64,000 bases of DNA from Paenimyroides tangerinum (GTDB lineage: Bacteria > Bacteroidota > Bacteroidia > Flavobacteriales > Flavobacteriaceae): the NCBI RefSeq assembly GCF_003865405.1, contig NZ_RQVQ01000002.1, positions 97,734 to 161,733 of the forward strand. The letters are read 5' to 3'. The notes under the pieces were generated by a model. It did not search any database and had not been told where the DNA came from. It saw only the letters and a program-made list of their open reading frames with translations. The translations under genes and the position numbers were made by a program. Position 1 is the first letter of the stretch, and each line of letters starts with the position of its first letter. Shown here piece by piece: positions 37,623-46,778 of the stretch.

Positions 37623-37693
37623 TTGACCTACTAGGACTCGAACCTAGAACGACTGAACCAAAATCAGCTGTGTTACCATTACACCATAGGTCA
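37623..37693 (-). tRNA. tRNA-Gln (TTG), array copy 1 (promoter-proximal)
   Basis: Identical tRNA; its upstream flank is unique and leads to the array promoter. Confidence 0.93.
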
Positions 37694-37737
37694 ATAACCT
37701 TAGCAACAATCAACCATTTGATTCATTATTGCGGTTG

Positions 37738-37767
37738 CAAAGGTAGTACAATTTTTAAACAACACAA
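37738..37767 (-). promoter_or_regulatory. Promoter of the tRNA-Gln array
   Basis: On the minus strand TACCTTTG (37738-37745) matches TAnnTTTG, and TTG triplets lie at about the -33 distance. It is 45 nt upstream of the first tRNA. Confidence 0.65.
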
Positions 37768-37869
37768 GAGTTTTGAAAAAAAAATTAAAAAAAAACTAAT
37801 TTTATAGAACACTTCAAAAAAAACGTTTTCTTTGTATTTACAAATCAATTAATTTACAAACATTGTATT

Positions 37870-40800
37870 ATGTTGAAAATCAATTTTAAAAAATGGAATA
37901 TCATCTTAGGATGGGCAGCCTTTTTAATTTCTTTAATAACTTACACTGTAACAGTTGAACCAACATTAAGTTTTTGGGACGCTGGAGAGTACATTGCAAC
38001 ATCAACTAAACTACAAGTAGGTCACCCACCTGGAGCACCGCTTTATCAAATGTTGGGAGCTTTCTTCTCAATGTTCGCCGCAGGTAATGAACATATCGCA
38101 TTGATGGTAAACATGGTTGCAGCGGTTTCAAGTGCATTTACCATACTTTTCATGTATTGGTGCGTTACAAACCTTCTAAAAAAGGTAGTTTCATCGTACA
38201 CTGAAATGAATGACCAAAATGCAATTGCAATCTTAGGAAGTGCTTTCATTGGATCTTTAGCATTTGCTTTTTCAGATACATTCTGGTATAGCGCTGTAGA
38301 AGCTGAAGTTTATGCAACAGCAACGTTATTAATCGCAATCTTACTTTGGTTAGGACTGCGCTGGATTGACGACATTGACAATCCACGAGGAAATAAATGG
38401 TTTGTATTGATTGGTTTAGTAATTGGACTTTCTTTTGGAGTTCACTTCATGGCTTTACTAGCAATTCCTTCTATCGGATATTTATATTATTTTAAAAAAT
38501 ACGAAAAGGTTACAATTAAAAATTTCATCATTGCAAACATTGTTATTGTTTCGATTCTATTAATTGTTTTCTTATTCTTACTTCCTTACACTTTAGCATT
38601 TTTTGGTAAAACAGAAATTTTTGTTGTAAACTCTCTAGGATTACCATTTAATTCAGGAACTATTTTAGCATTCCTAATCATAGTAGCTGCTTTTGTTTTC
38701 GGATTGAGATACACACAACAAAATGGAAAAGAAAAATTAAACACAGTAATTTTAACTATTTTATTCATCTTTATCGGATTCTCTAGCTGGATAATGTTAC
38801 CTATTCGTGCGAATACACAAATTCCAATTAACGAAAACAAACCTTCGGATGCAGCTGAAGTATTAGCTTATTACAATCGTGAGCAATATGGTTCAAGATC
38901 TTTATTTTATGATACTTATTTCACAACGAAATTCAAAAATGAATTAGATGAAACAACTCCATATGTTGATGGAAAACCAAACTATGAAAGAGACAACGAA
39001 TCTGGAAAATATATAATCACAGATAAAAAAATCGCATCAGAACCCAACTATTCATCAACTTTAAAAGGATTTTTACCAAGAATGTGGAGTACAGATGGTT
39101 CTCACCCATCAAATTACATGCGTTTTTCAAAACCTTTAGATTTCGAAATCAAACCTGAATTTGCGAACGAACCCGAAATTCGCGACATGGAAAATCAAAT
39201 TAGACAAGGTTTAGCTACTGGACAGATTTCTATTGGTCAATACGAAATGTTTTTAGGTCATCCTGAATACAGTAAATATTTCGACGTTAAAAACCCAACA
39301 TTTGCTGATAACATGAAATTCATGTTTGAATATCAATTCGGTTATATGTACTGGAGATATTTGATGTGGAATTTCTCTGGTCGTCAGAATGACATTCAAG
39401 GAAACTATGACAGAGACAACGGAAACTGGGTTACTGGAATTCCATTTTTAGATGAAATTAGAACTGGATCTCAAGAAAATTTAACTTCAGACATTTTAAA
39501 TAACAAAGGAAGAAATCATTATTACATGATTCCTTTCTTAATAGGATTAATTGGATTTATTTTCCACTTCAAAAAAGATCCGAAAACTTTTTATGTACTT
39601 CTAGCTCTATTCTTATTTACAAGTTTTGCATTAAAAATATTCTTAAACGAACGTCCGTTCGAACCACGCGAACGTGACTATGCAGTTGTTGCGTCATTTA
39701 TGGTTTTTGCAATGTGGATCGCATTTGGGGTATTTGCAATTTACGATGGATTAAAGAAATTCATTTCTCCAAAAGTAAGTTTACCGTTAGTTTTAACAGC
39801 ATGTTTCTTAGGAGCTCCTGTGTTAATGGCAAAAGAAAACTGGGACGATCATGACCGTTCAGAAAAATATACAGCCTTAGCAATCGCAAAAGGATATTTA
39901 GATTCTGTTGGTCCAAATGGAATTCTTTTCACAATTGGAGATAACGATACTTTCCCTCTTTGGTATTTACAAGAAGTTGAAGGATATAGAACTGACGTTC
40001 GAGTTGTTTGTACAGCTTTATTACAAGCCGATTGGTACATTGATCAAATGAAAGTTGCTGCTTATGATTCAAAACCTTTAAAAATCAGATTTAATCACAA
40101 ACAATATGCAGGTAACAAATTGTATTATGCTGTAATTTCACCAGTAATTGACGACAGAGTTGATATTAATAGTGTTATGGATTTTATTGCATCTGATAAA
40201 CCAGAAACACGTGTTGAAATGTCAAATGGCGAATCTATTGTTCGTATTCCTACAAACAAACTAAGAGTACCAATTAATAAAGATCTTGTTATTAAAAATA
40301 AAATCGTAACTGAAAAATATTACGATCAAATTTTACCATATATCGATTTAGATATTAATGAACAAGCATTGTACAGACAACGTTTGATCATGTTAGATAT
40401 CATTGCGAATAACAATTGGGAACGACCAATTTATTTCACAAGTGGATCTTTAAACGATGAAGATTTCTTATGGATGAAAGATCATTTACAACTATCAGGA
40501 CTTACTTATCAATTGGTTCCTTACCAAGCTACAACGGGTCAAAACCAGCATCCGTTGTACATTGGAGATATTGATACCGATAAAATGTACAATACCGTTT
40601 TAGGTTGGGAATGGGGTAACAACGGAAGTTCTTCAATTTATCACGATCCAGAAACTAGGAAAAATGCATTCTTATACAGAGTAAATTTAACCCGCTTAGC
40701 CGAAGCGTTGATTGAAGAAGGAAAAATGCAAAAAGCTAAAAAAATTGTTGATTTAGCTATGACCAATTTCCCTGTTGAATATTTTGGAAATTACTCAACT

Positions 40801-41151
40801 GTCGAACCTTTTGTTGAATTGTATTATGCATTAGGAGAAAAGCAAAAAGGTTCTGATTTAATGGCTCAATTAGCTAAAAAATATGATGAGCAATTATTAT
40901 ATTACAAGTCGATGAAACCAACAGAACAAAATGATTATGGTTATGAAATTCTTGAATCTTTAGATGCTTACGATCGTTTGATTTCGTACGCTGAAAGACC
41001 TGATAACGCTTTAGCTAATAAACATAAAGCAAAGTTAAATTCGTATATCACATATTTCAATCGTTTTATTCAAGCAGCAAGCGAACAGAGTGATGCACCA
41101 GAAGAAATGGACGAAACAGACACAATCACTGTTGACACATTAAAACAATAA
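37870..41151 (+). CDS. DUF2723 / TMEM260-like membrane glycosyltransferase (protein O-glycosylation candidate)
   Basis: A 1093-residue polytopic membrane protein. The N-terminal half has about ten helices, with a GT-C-type acidic motif in the first periplasmic loop (PTLSFWDAGEYI, D37 and E40) and GHPPGAPLY (51-59). A soluble region then precedes more helices (about 555-670) and a long C-terminal region with GDNDTFPLWYLQEVEG and TPR-like helices. The family includes the TMEM260-type O-mannosyltransferases. Bacteroidota have a general periplasmic protein O-glycosylation pathway, and a role there is plausible inference. Confidence 0.85.
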   Translation: MLKINFKKWNIILGWAAFLISLITYTVTVEPTLSFWDAGEYIATSTKLQVGHPPGAPLYQMLGAFFSMFAAGNEHIALMVNMVAAVSSAFTILFMYWCVTNLLKKVVSSYTEMNDQNAIAILGSAFIGSLAFAFSDTFWYSAVEAEVYATATLLIAILLWLGLRWIDDIDNPRGNKWFVLIGLVIGLSFGVHFMALLAIPSIGYLYYFKKYEKVTIKNFIIANIVIVSILLIVFLFLLPYTLAFFGKTEIFVVNSLGLPFNSGTILAFLIIVAAFVFGLRYTQQNGKEKLNTVILTILFIFIGFSSWIMLPIRANTQIPINENKPSDAAEVLAYYNREQYGSRSLFYDTYFTTKFKNELDETTPYVDGKPNYERDNESGKYIITDKKIASEPNYSSTLKGFLPRMWSTDGSHPSNYMRFSKPLDFEIKPEFANEPEIRDMENQIRQGLATGQISIGQYEMFLGHPEYSKYFDVKNPTFADNMKFMFEYQFGYMYWRYLMWNFSGRQNDIQGNYDRDNGNWVTGIPFLDEIRTGSQENLTSDILNNKGRNHYYMIPFLIGLIGFIFHFKKDPKTFYVLLALFLFTSFALKIFLNERPFEPRERDYAVVASFMVFAMWIAFGVFAIYDGLKKFISPKVSLPLVLTACFLGAPVLMAKENWDDHDRSEKYTALAIAKGYLDSVGPNGILFTIGDNDTFPLWYLQEVEGYRTDVRVVCTALLQADWYIDQMKVAAYDSKPLKIRFNHKQYAGNKLYYAVISPVIDDRVDINSVMDFIASDKPETRVEMSNGESIVRIPTNKLRVPINKDLVIKNKIVTEKYYDQILPYIDLDINEQALYRQRLIMLDIIANNNWERPIYFTSGSLNDEDFLWMKDHLQLSGLTYQLVPYQATTGQNQHPLYIGDIDTDKMYNTVLGWEWGNNGSSSIYHDPETRKNAFLYRVNLTRLAEALIEEGKMQKAKKIVDLAMTNFPVEYFGNYSTVEPFVELYYALGEKQKGSDLMAQLAKKYDEQLLYYKSMKPTEQNDYGYEILESLDAYDRLISYAERPDNALANKHKAKLNSYITYFNRFIQAASEQSDAPEEMDETDTITVDTLKQ

Positions 41152-41154
41152 TTA

Positions 41155-41186
41155 AAAAGCGATAGGTTCACTCCTATCGCTTTTAT
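41155..41186 (+). terminator. Terminator after the DUF2723 gene
   Basis: Perfect hairpin AAAAGCGATAGG / CCTATCGCTTTT with a 6-base loop. Confidence 0.85.
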
Positions 41187-41199
41187 TTCAAGAAGTTTA

Positions 41200-41207
41200 T
41201 AACTTTG
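41200..41207 (+). promoter_or_regulatory. Candidate -7 box for thiL (TAACTTTG)
   Basis: TAACTTTG fits TAnnTTTG 16 nt before the thiL start codon. Confidence 0.55.
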
Positions 41208-41223
41208 TAAAAATTCAAAACCT

Positions 41224-42282
41224 ATGTTAGAAAATAAAGACCCACAAAGAACTCCGATTGACCAATTAGGAGAATTTGCCTTAATAGATCACTTAACCAA
41301 ACATTTCGATATCAAACATAAATCAACAATTAAAAGCATTGGTGACGATGCTGCTGTGTTAGATTTCGAATCTAAAAAAGTAGTTGTCTCAACTGATTTA
41401 TTAATCGAAGGAGTACATTTTGATTTAGGATACGCACCTCTAAAACATTTAGGTTACAAAGCTGTTGTTGTAAACATTTCGGACATTTGCGCAATGAATG
41501 CAAATCCAACTCAAATTACAGTTTCAATTGCAGTTTCTAATCGTTTTCCATTAGAAGCTTTAGAAGAATTGTATGAAGGAATTCGTTTAGCATCTAAATT
41601 TTACAACGTTGATGTAATTGGAGGAGATACAACCTCATCGACTTCAGGTTTAATTATTAGCATTACAGCTATTGGCGAAGCAAATGAAGAAGAAATTGTT
41701 TACAGAGATGGAGCGAAAGACACAGACTTATTAGTTGTAACCGGAGATTTAGGAGCAGCTTACATGGGATTACAAGTTCTTGAAAGAGAGAAACAAGTTT
41801 TCTTAGTAAACCCGAACAATCAGCCTGATTTAGATGATTATACTTATCTTATCGAACGCCAATTGAAACCAGAAGCTCGAAAAGATATCAAAGAGTTATT
41901 AGAAAAATTAGAAGTTAAACCAACTGCAATGATTGATATTTCTGACGGTTTATCATCTGAGATTTTTCATTTAACAAAAAGTTCTAAAGTTGGATGTAAT
42001 GTTTACGAAGAAAAACTTCCGTTAGACCCGCAATTAATCAATGTTTGTGAAGAATTCAATCTAGACAGCACAACTATTGCAATCAACGGCGGAGAAGATT
42101 ACGAATTACTTTTCACCATTAAAATGTCAGATTACGATAAAATAAAAGCTAATCCGCATTTAAATGTCATTGGTCATATTGTGCCAGAAAACGAAGGTGT
42201 TCATATCATCACAAGAGAAAACACAAAAATTCCTTTAAAAGCTAGAGGTTGGAGTGCAATTTCAAAAGATGAAGACGAATAA
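41224..42282 (+). CDS. thiL: Thiamine-monophosphate kinase
   Basis: ATP-dependent enzyme that makes thiamine diphosphate from the monophosphate, the last step of cofactor synthesis. The 352-residue protein has the PurM-like fold landmarks: SIGDDAAVLDFESKKVVVSTDLLIEGVHFDL, GGDTTSS, TGDLGAAYMGL, DISDGLSSE and GGEDYELLFT. Other thiamine genes are not nearby. Own promoter and terminator. Confidence 0.95.
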   Translation: MLENKDPQRTPIDQLGEFALIDHLTKHFDIKHKSTIKSIGDDAAVLDFESKKVVVSTDLLIEGVHFDLGYAPLKHLGYKAVVVNISDICAMNANPTQITVSIAVSNRFPLEALEELYEGIRLASKFYNVDVIGGDTTSSTSGLIISITAIGEANEEEIVYRDGAKDTDLLVVTGDLGAAYMGLQVLEREKQVFLVNPNNQPDLDDYTYLIERQLKPEARKDIKELLEKLEVKPTAMIDISDGLSSEIFHLTKSSKVGCNVYEEKLPLDPQLINVCEEFNLDSTTIAINGGEDYELLFTIKMSDYDKIKANPHLNVIGHIVPENEGVHIITRENTKIPLKARGWSAISKDEDE

Positions 42283-42291
42283 AAAAAAATT

Positions 42292-42318
42292 AAAAGCGAA
42301 TTTATAATTCGCTTTTCT
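42292..42318 (+). terminator. Terminator after thiL
   Basis: Hairpin AAAAGCGAATT / AATTCGCTTTT around TAT. Confidence 0.82.
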
Positions 42319-42340
42319 TAAATCAAAAAAACTCATAATA

Positions 42341-43573
42341 ATGAAAAAAACATTTCTTTTATTTCTATTGCTTTTTAGTCTTAGCACATTTGCACAAAAC
42401 AAATCGAAACAAATTGAATTCACATACGCTAATCAAAAAATATCCGGAACATTAAAAAATAATTTTAAAAATTTAATCTATGAAATCGAAGTAAAAGTTG
42501 ACAATAAAGAAGTTGAAAAATTTCTAATAGAAAAAATGAATGATATAACAATCGATAACGAAGCTTATATTTCATCATTAAATGATATAGACACGAATCT
42601 AAGTACAAACCCAAGCAACTTCAATAACGAACCGAACCCAAATTTTAAAAAAGAATGGATATTATTGAAATTTTTAGTTAAAGGCGATTATAATTTATAT
42701 TCTTATGAATTATCAAATTTTACGCAATTTTATTTTAGTTCACCAACATCGAAACAAATTGAACCCTTAATTTACAAAGAATATTTTATAAATCACAGAA
42801 CTACAAAAGCTAACAATCAATTTCAAAATCAATTATATAAAGATGCGCCTCAACCTGAATTAGGATTTTTAGAATATAAAAAAATCGAATACAAAAAAGA
42901 TAAATTAATAAAGTATTTCAACAAACTAAATAACTACGATTTAGAAAAAGGAATCACGAAAACAAAGTTTAACTTTTCTATCTTTGGAGGTGTAGTATTA
43001 AATAAATTTGACTCAAATAAAATAGGTCGAAATACTCCACAAGAAGCATTATTGTACATTATCGGTTATAGTGAAAACTATTACATCAAATCAACAGAAA
43101 ATTATACATCACCAACTATCGGAGTCGCTGTAGAAATACCTTTTAGTAACAAAAATCAATCAGCTGTTTTTGCAGATGCTTCACTATCAATTTACAATCA
43201 AAAATTTCAAATAGACAGACAATACACTGAAAACCATCCATTAGGATATAGTAATATCAATTACGAATTGAAATCTAAAGTAGTTTTAATAAATGCTGGA
43301 TATAAACATTATTTTAAAATTGTAGAGAATTTTGAAATTTATGGTGAAGGAGGTATTACCTTGACAAATTTTATTAATAGTAAGAATATCGCCACTTGGG
43401 AAACAGAGAATGGTAAAAGAAGTGATTCAGGATTTAAGAGTTCAACTAATTTTGGAGGAATGTTGGGTGTTGGATTGAAATTTAATAATCATTATTATGT
43501 TTCAGCCAGATTCAAAAAACCTTTAGAAACAGGAAATACAATGCAAATATTTACTTTAGGATATACTTTTTAA
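42341..43573 (+). CDS. Exported hypothetical protein, probable outer-membrane beta-barrel at C-terminus
   Basis: A 410-residue protein with signal peptide (LLFLLLFSLSTFAQ). Residues 20-200 are polar with no recognised domain. From about 205 on it alternates short beta strands and turns (FNFSIFGGVVLNKFD, GGMLGVGLKFNNHYYVSARFKKPL) and ends in TLGYTF, the aromatic last-strand pattern of outer-membrane barrels. Function unknown. Confidence 0.7.
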   Translation: MKKTFLLFLLLFSLSTFAQNKSKQIEFTYANQKISGTLKNNFKNLIYEIEVKVDNKEVEKFLIEKMNDITIDNEAYISSLNDIDTNLSTNPSNFNNEPNPNFKKEWILLKFLVKGDYNLYSYELSNFTQFYFSSPTSKQIEPLIYKEYFINHRTTKANNQFQNQLYKDAPQPELGFLEYKKIEYKKDKLIKYFNKLNNYDLEKGITKTKFNFSIFGGVVLNKFDSNKIGRNTPQEALLYIIGYSENYYIKSTENYTSPTIGVAVEIPFSNKNQSAVFADASLSIYNQKFQIDRQYTENHPLGYSNINYELKSKVVLINAGYKHYFKIVENFEIYGEGGITLTNFINSKNIATWETENGKRSDSGFKSSTNFGGMLGVGLKFNNHYYVSARFKKPLETGNTMQIFTLGYTF

Positions 43574-43583
43574 AATCAACAAC

Positions 43584-43621
43584 AAAAGCTTTAGAGTTTC
43601 TTCCTACTCTAAAGCTTTTTT
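43584..43621 (+). terminator. Terminator after the 42341-43573 gene
   Basis: Perfect 14-bp stem AAAAGCTTTAGAGT / ACTCTAAAGCTTTT, then T. Confidence 0.87.
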
Positions 43622-43670
43622 GTTAGATTAAAAATTTGAAAAATTGTTTAAAAACCTTATTTTTATTGGC

Positions 43671-44528
43671 ATGGAAAATAAGTCGTATTTAAAAACCTTA
43701 AAACCAAAAAATGAGCTTTTAAAAAAAGTAATCGCTTATTTTTATTTTCATGTTTGTGAAGAAGAAAACCATTCGGAATCTTTTTATTTCTATCCAAATT
43801 ACCTTCATGCTGTAACCATTTATCTTGGAAACAAAGTAACTTTGAACTACGACCCTATTTGCTCAAACATAGAAAAAGACGCAAATCCAAAATCAATTAC
43901 TTGTTTATACACCGTTAATTCGAAACATAAAACATTAGTAAACATCAATGGTTCGTTTCATAAAATTGGCATTGTATTTTATCCATTAGGTTTTAATCAT
44001 TTCATTAAAAAACCACTAAATGAGTTGATGACAAAGGACTTCATGAAAATTGATTTGAGCGAATCGTTTAATGAAGCTCTTCAGAAAATAAACAAAAACG
44101 ATGATTTAGAGAACCAATTAGAAGTTATAGAAAAAGAACTTTTAAAACTTTACCAACCTTTTCAGGAACCAATTCTTAATGATTCCATTCGTGAAATCAT
44201 TCTTTCCAATGGTGCGATAAAAATTAGTGAACTAGAAGAACAATTTCAAACCAATAGAAAAAAACTTTTACGTTTATTTAAGAAACATACCTTAATCAGC
44301 ATGGAAGAATACAAGAAAATGGTGATGTTCCGAAATTCATTAAATTACGCTTTACAAAACAAAGAAGAAGCAAACTTAACTGATATCGCACTTTTTGCAA
44401 TGTATTACGACCAATCGCATTTTATAAAACATTTCAAAACCATAACTAACGAAACGCCAAAAACCTTGCTGCCAAAAATCAATAAATTAGGCAACGAAGA
44501 TTTATATTGGCATTTTTTTGAAAAATAA
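43671..44528 (+). CDS. AraC-family transcriptional regulator
   Basis: A 285-residue protein from the ATG at 43671 (an in-frame TTG at 43644 would add nine residues). The N-terminal part (about 1-160) is a ligand-type domain with cupin-like patterns (FYFYPNYLHAVTIYLG). The C-terminal AraC HTH pair is clear: ISELEEQFQTNRKKLLRLFKKHTLISMEEYKKM and LTDIALFAMYYDQSHFIKHFKTITNETPKTL. It may control the outer-membrane protein gene that follows 75 nt downstream. Confidence 0.88.
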   Translation: MENKSYLKTLKPKNELLKKVIAYFYFHVCEEENHSESFYFYPNYLHAVTIYLGNKVTLNYDPICSNIEKDANPKSITCLYTVNSKHKTLVNINGSFHKIGIVFYPLGFNHFIKKPLNELMTKDFMKIDLSESFNEALQKINKNDDLENQLEVIEKELLKLYQPFQEPILNDSIREIILSNGAIKISELEEQFQTNRKKLLRLFKKHTLISMEEYKKMVMFRNSLNYALQNKEEANLTDIALFAMYYDQSHFIKHFKTITNETPKTLLPKINKLGNEDLYWHFFEK

Positions 44529-44603
44529 TTACATGTGTCTCAATTTTACAATTCTTTGATTTGAATCATTTCTATTTTTGATAAAAATTAAAACATGTGA
44601 ATT

Positions 44604-45227
44604 ATGATACGCTTCTTTATTTACCTTACGACATTATTGTTAAGCTTTGTTTTATTTGCACAAAATGACTCGATAAAACCGAACTTACCAAAACTAACCT
44701 TTGAAATCGCAGCTGGTCTTGGAACTGGAAATTATGAAGTTCAAAACCAACTAAACTTAAACGGAAATGCAACTTTGTTAAGCATGAATTTAATGTATCG
44801 TGCTTCAAAAACATTGGAATTTGGCTTAGGATATTACCAATCTACTTTTAATGCTAATACAATGTTCGAAAATGAATGGAGCGAAATTTCAAGAACTTCT
44901 ACTTTAGTACCCGTTCAAGCAAGATTTCATTTCGATTTATTCAACACTTACAATTCTCCGTTTGATTTTTATGTAGGAATTGGTGCTGGACCAAACTTCG
45001 CAATTAAAGAAAAAATCGAAAGTAGTATATCTACAATTACAGATAAATCACAAAAAACAAATTGGAAATATTTAGTGAATTTTGGATTAAACATTGCGCT
45101 TAGCAAACAATCGTTCTTCACAATTAATTACACAAATTTAGGAGATATGAACGCAACTAAATACAACAATATTGAACGTAAACTGAACTCAGGAACGGTC
45201 AATATGGGATTTGGATATTTCTATTAA
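44604..45227 (+). CDS. Small outer-membrane beta-barrel protein
   Basis: A 207-residue protein with signal peptide (LLLSFVLFAQ) and a body of alternating strands (EIAAGLGTGNYEVQ, FYVGIGAGPNFAI, FLVNFGLN-like repeats) ending in NMGFGYFY, the C-terminal signal of an outer-membrane barrel. It resembles small porin-like proteins; the ligand is unknown. The next gene follows after 13 nt. Confidence 0.75.
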   Translation: MIRFFIYLTTLLLSFVLFAQNDSIKPNLPKLTFEIAAGLGTGNYEVQNQLNLNGNATLLSMNLMYRASKTLEFGLGYYQSTFNANTMFENEWSEISRTSTLVPVQARFHFDLFNTYNSPFDFYVGIGAGPNFAIKEKIESSISTITDKSQKTNWKYLVNFGLNIALSKQSFFTINYTNLGDMNATKYNNIERKLNSGTVNMGFGYFY

Positions 45228-45240
45228 AATCAAAAAATAA

Positions 45241-45699
45241 ATGCAATTAACCGCAAAAACAGAAAACGAAATCATAACAATCTTTGATTCAAAAAATGAA
45301 ATCGTAGGTAAATTACTCATCAATTTAAAATCAAAACAACATCAAATTATTATCACCGATAAAACCTATCAGCTTATCCAAGAAAAATGGTTATGCAAAG
45401 TCATAGAAAACAATAAAACTATTTATCATCTAAAAACCGATAAGTTTTGGGGAACGATAAAAATTGAAGAATTAGATAAAGAAATTAGAGGCATTTTTGG
45501 ATTTACATGGGGAACTCAATTACGTGATGCACATAAGCAAACGCTACTAAAAATCAGAACCGAAAATCAAATAAAAAACAAAGGAAATTACATCATTCAA
45601 TTAGATAAAGTAAACATCAATCCAATTGAGATTTTAATGACTTTATACGGACATATTGTTGGTTCTATCGCAAAGCAGGCTATTATTTTACACACCTAA
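45241..45699 (+). CDS. Hypothetical cytoplasmic protein
   Basis: A 152-residue protein with no signal peptide or membrane helix. It reads as a run of beta strands (IITIFDSKNEIVGKLLINL, HQIIITDKTYQLIQEKWLCKVIE) with a C-terminal helix, loosely like the LURP/Tubby-type barrel-helix fold, but I do not recognise a family. Spacing of 13 nt from the barrel gene and 4 nt to the broken gene suggests one transcript. Confidence 0.65.
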   Translation: MQLTAKTENEIITIFDSKNEIVGKLLINLKSKQHQIIITDKTYQLIQEKWLCKVIENNKTIYHLKTDKFWGTIKIEELDKEIRGIFGFTWGTQLRDAHKQTLLKIRTENQIKNKGNYIIQLDKVNINPIEILMTLYGHIVGSIAKQAIILHT

Positions 45700-45703
45700 A
45701 AAA

Positions 45704-46717
45704 ATGAAAAAGATTATTAAACACAGCTTAATCGTATCATTTTTAGCCTTAATACAAATAGCTACAAATGCTCAAACCCGTTTTTTAGATTGTACAAATC
45801 AAAACCCGCTACAGAATGCAATCGTAAATGAAACTTCTACAAATAAATGGTTAGGAAACACGGATGAAAACGGCAATATATAAATTCCTGAAAATATTAA
45901 TTCCATCACAGTTTCACATCCAAACTTTGGTACATTGTCAATAAATTCATTTGCAACTGTTGTTTGTATGGATGATAATTCAACAACATTAAAAGAATTA
46001 GTCATCGAAAATGGTCCAACGGTAAAAAAACAACTTTTGACAATTTTCGAAAATTCATACAAAACTTTTAAAAAAGATAATAAAGGTAAACGCTATTATC
46101 AAATTGATTTTAATATAAATGAAAATCAAAAAAAACTTGAAAGTTTCAACGGAATTTTAGCATTAGGTAATGTTCTTAATACAACTTTCAATAACTATTC
46201 TTTATATTGGGATTCAGAAATTAATAAAAACACAGTTTACCAAAAACTTCCAAGTTATGAATATATTTCTCATACAGAAGAAGGCGTTTTTACTGATAAA
46301 AGAACTTATCAATTGGTAAAAGATTTTATAGAGAATAACAAAGTTCAAAAAATTGGTGATGAATACGTTGTTTATAAAGATTCTGATGATGATTTTATAA
46401 CTTTTACTATCGATTCAGAAAAAAAACTTATTTCAAAATATCAAAATACATTGGTATTAAAACGAAATAAACCAGCTCAATTTAACTCAAACGACAAGGT
46501 ATTAATGGGGAAAATTGAAGTTTATTTCGATACAAACGACCAATATTATATCAAAACATTAAGTGTACAAGAAAAGTATTCAATCGAAAATAACATCATT
46601 GATTCCAACAGTTTTATCAAACAATTAAAACTAACGAAAGAAGAACAAAAAAACTTAGAAGGTAAAGGAATCATAGGTTTTGTTGTTGATTATGTAGAAA
46701 AGAAAAAAGCAATTTAA
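45704..46717 (+). pseudogene. Exported carboxypeptidase-D-like-domain protein broken by an in-frame stop
   Basis: The ATG at 45704 starts a signal peptide (HSLIVSFLALIQIATNAQ) and a regulatory-type domain (NPLQNAIVNETSTNKWLGNTDENGNI). A TAA at 45881-45883 stops it after 59 residues. The same reading frame continues with IPENINSITVSHPNFGTL and stays open to 46717, giving 337 codons in total. The sequence on both sides of the stop fits one domain, so this is a nonsense-mutated gene rather than two genes. A restart at TTG 45935 would lack a signal peptide. The C-terminal part is unrecognised. Confidence 0.85.
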
Positions 46718-46734
46718 AATAACAATCATAAAAA

Positions 46735-46765
46735 AAAGCCGACTTTTTCAAGTCGGCTTTCATTT
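46735..46765. terminator. Bidirectional terminator between the broken gene and rpsA
   Basis: Hairpin AAAGCCGACTT / AAGTCGGCTTT around TTTC, between convergent genes. Confidence 0.85.
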
Positions 46766-46778
46766 TTTGAATCAGAAA

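Noticed and set aside
37173..37693. Regularly spaced repeats resembling a CRISPR array
   Set aside because: The repeating unit is a complete tRNA-Gln gene and the spacers are identical, not unique.
45935..46717. Separate gene starting at TTG 45935
   Set aside because: It is in the same frame as the upstream signal-peptide fragment, and the sequence before the TTG continues the same domain, so one broken gene fits better.
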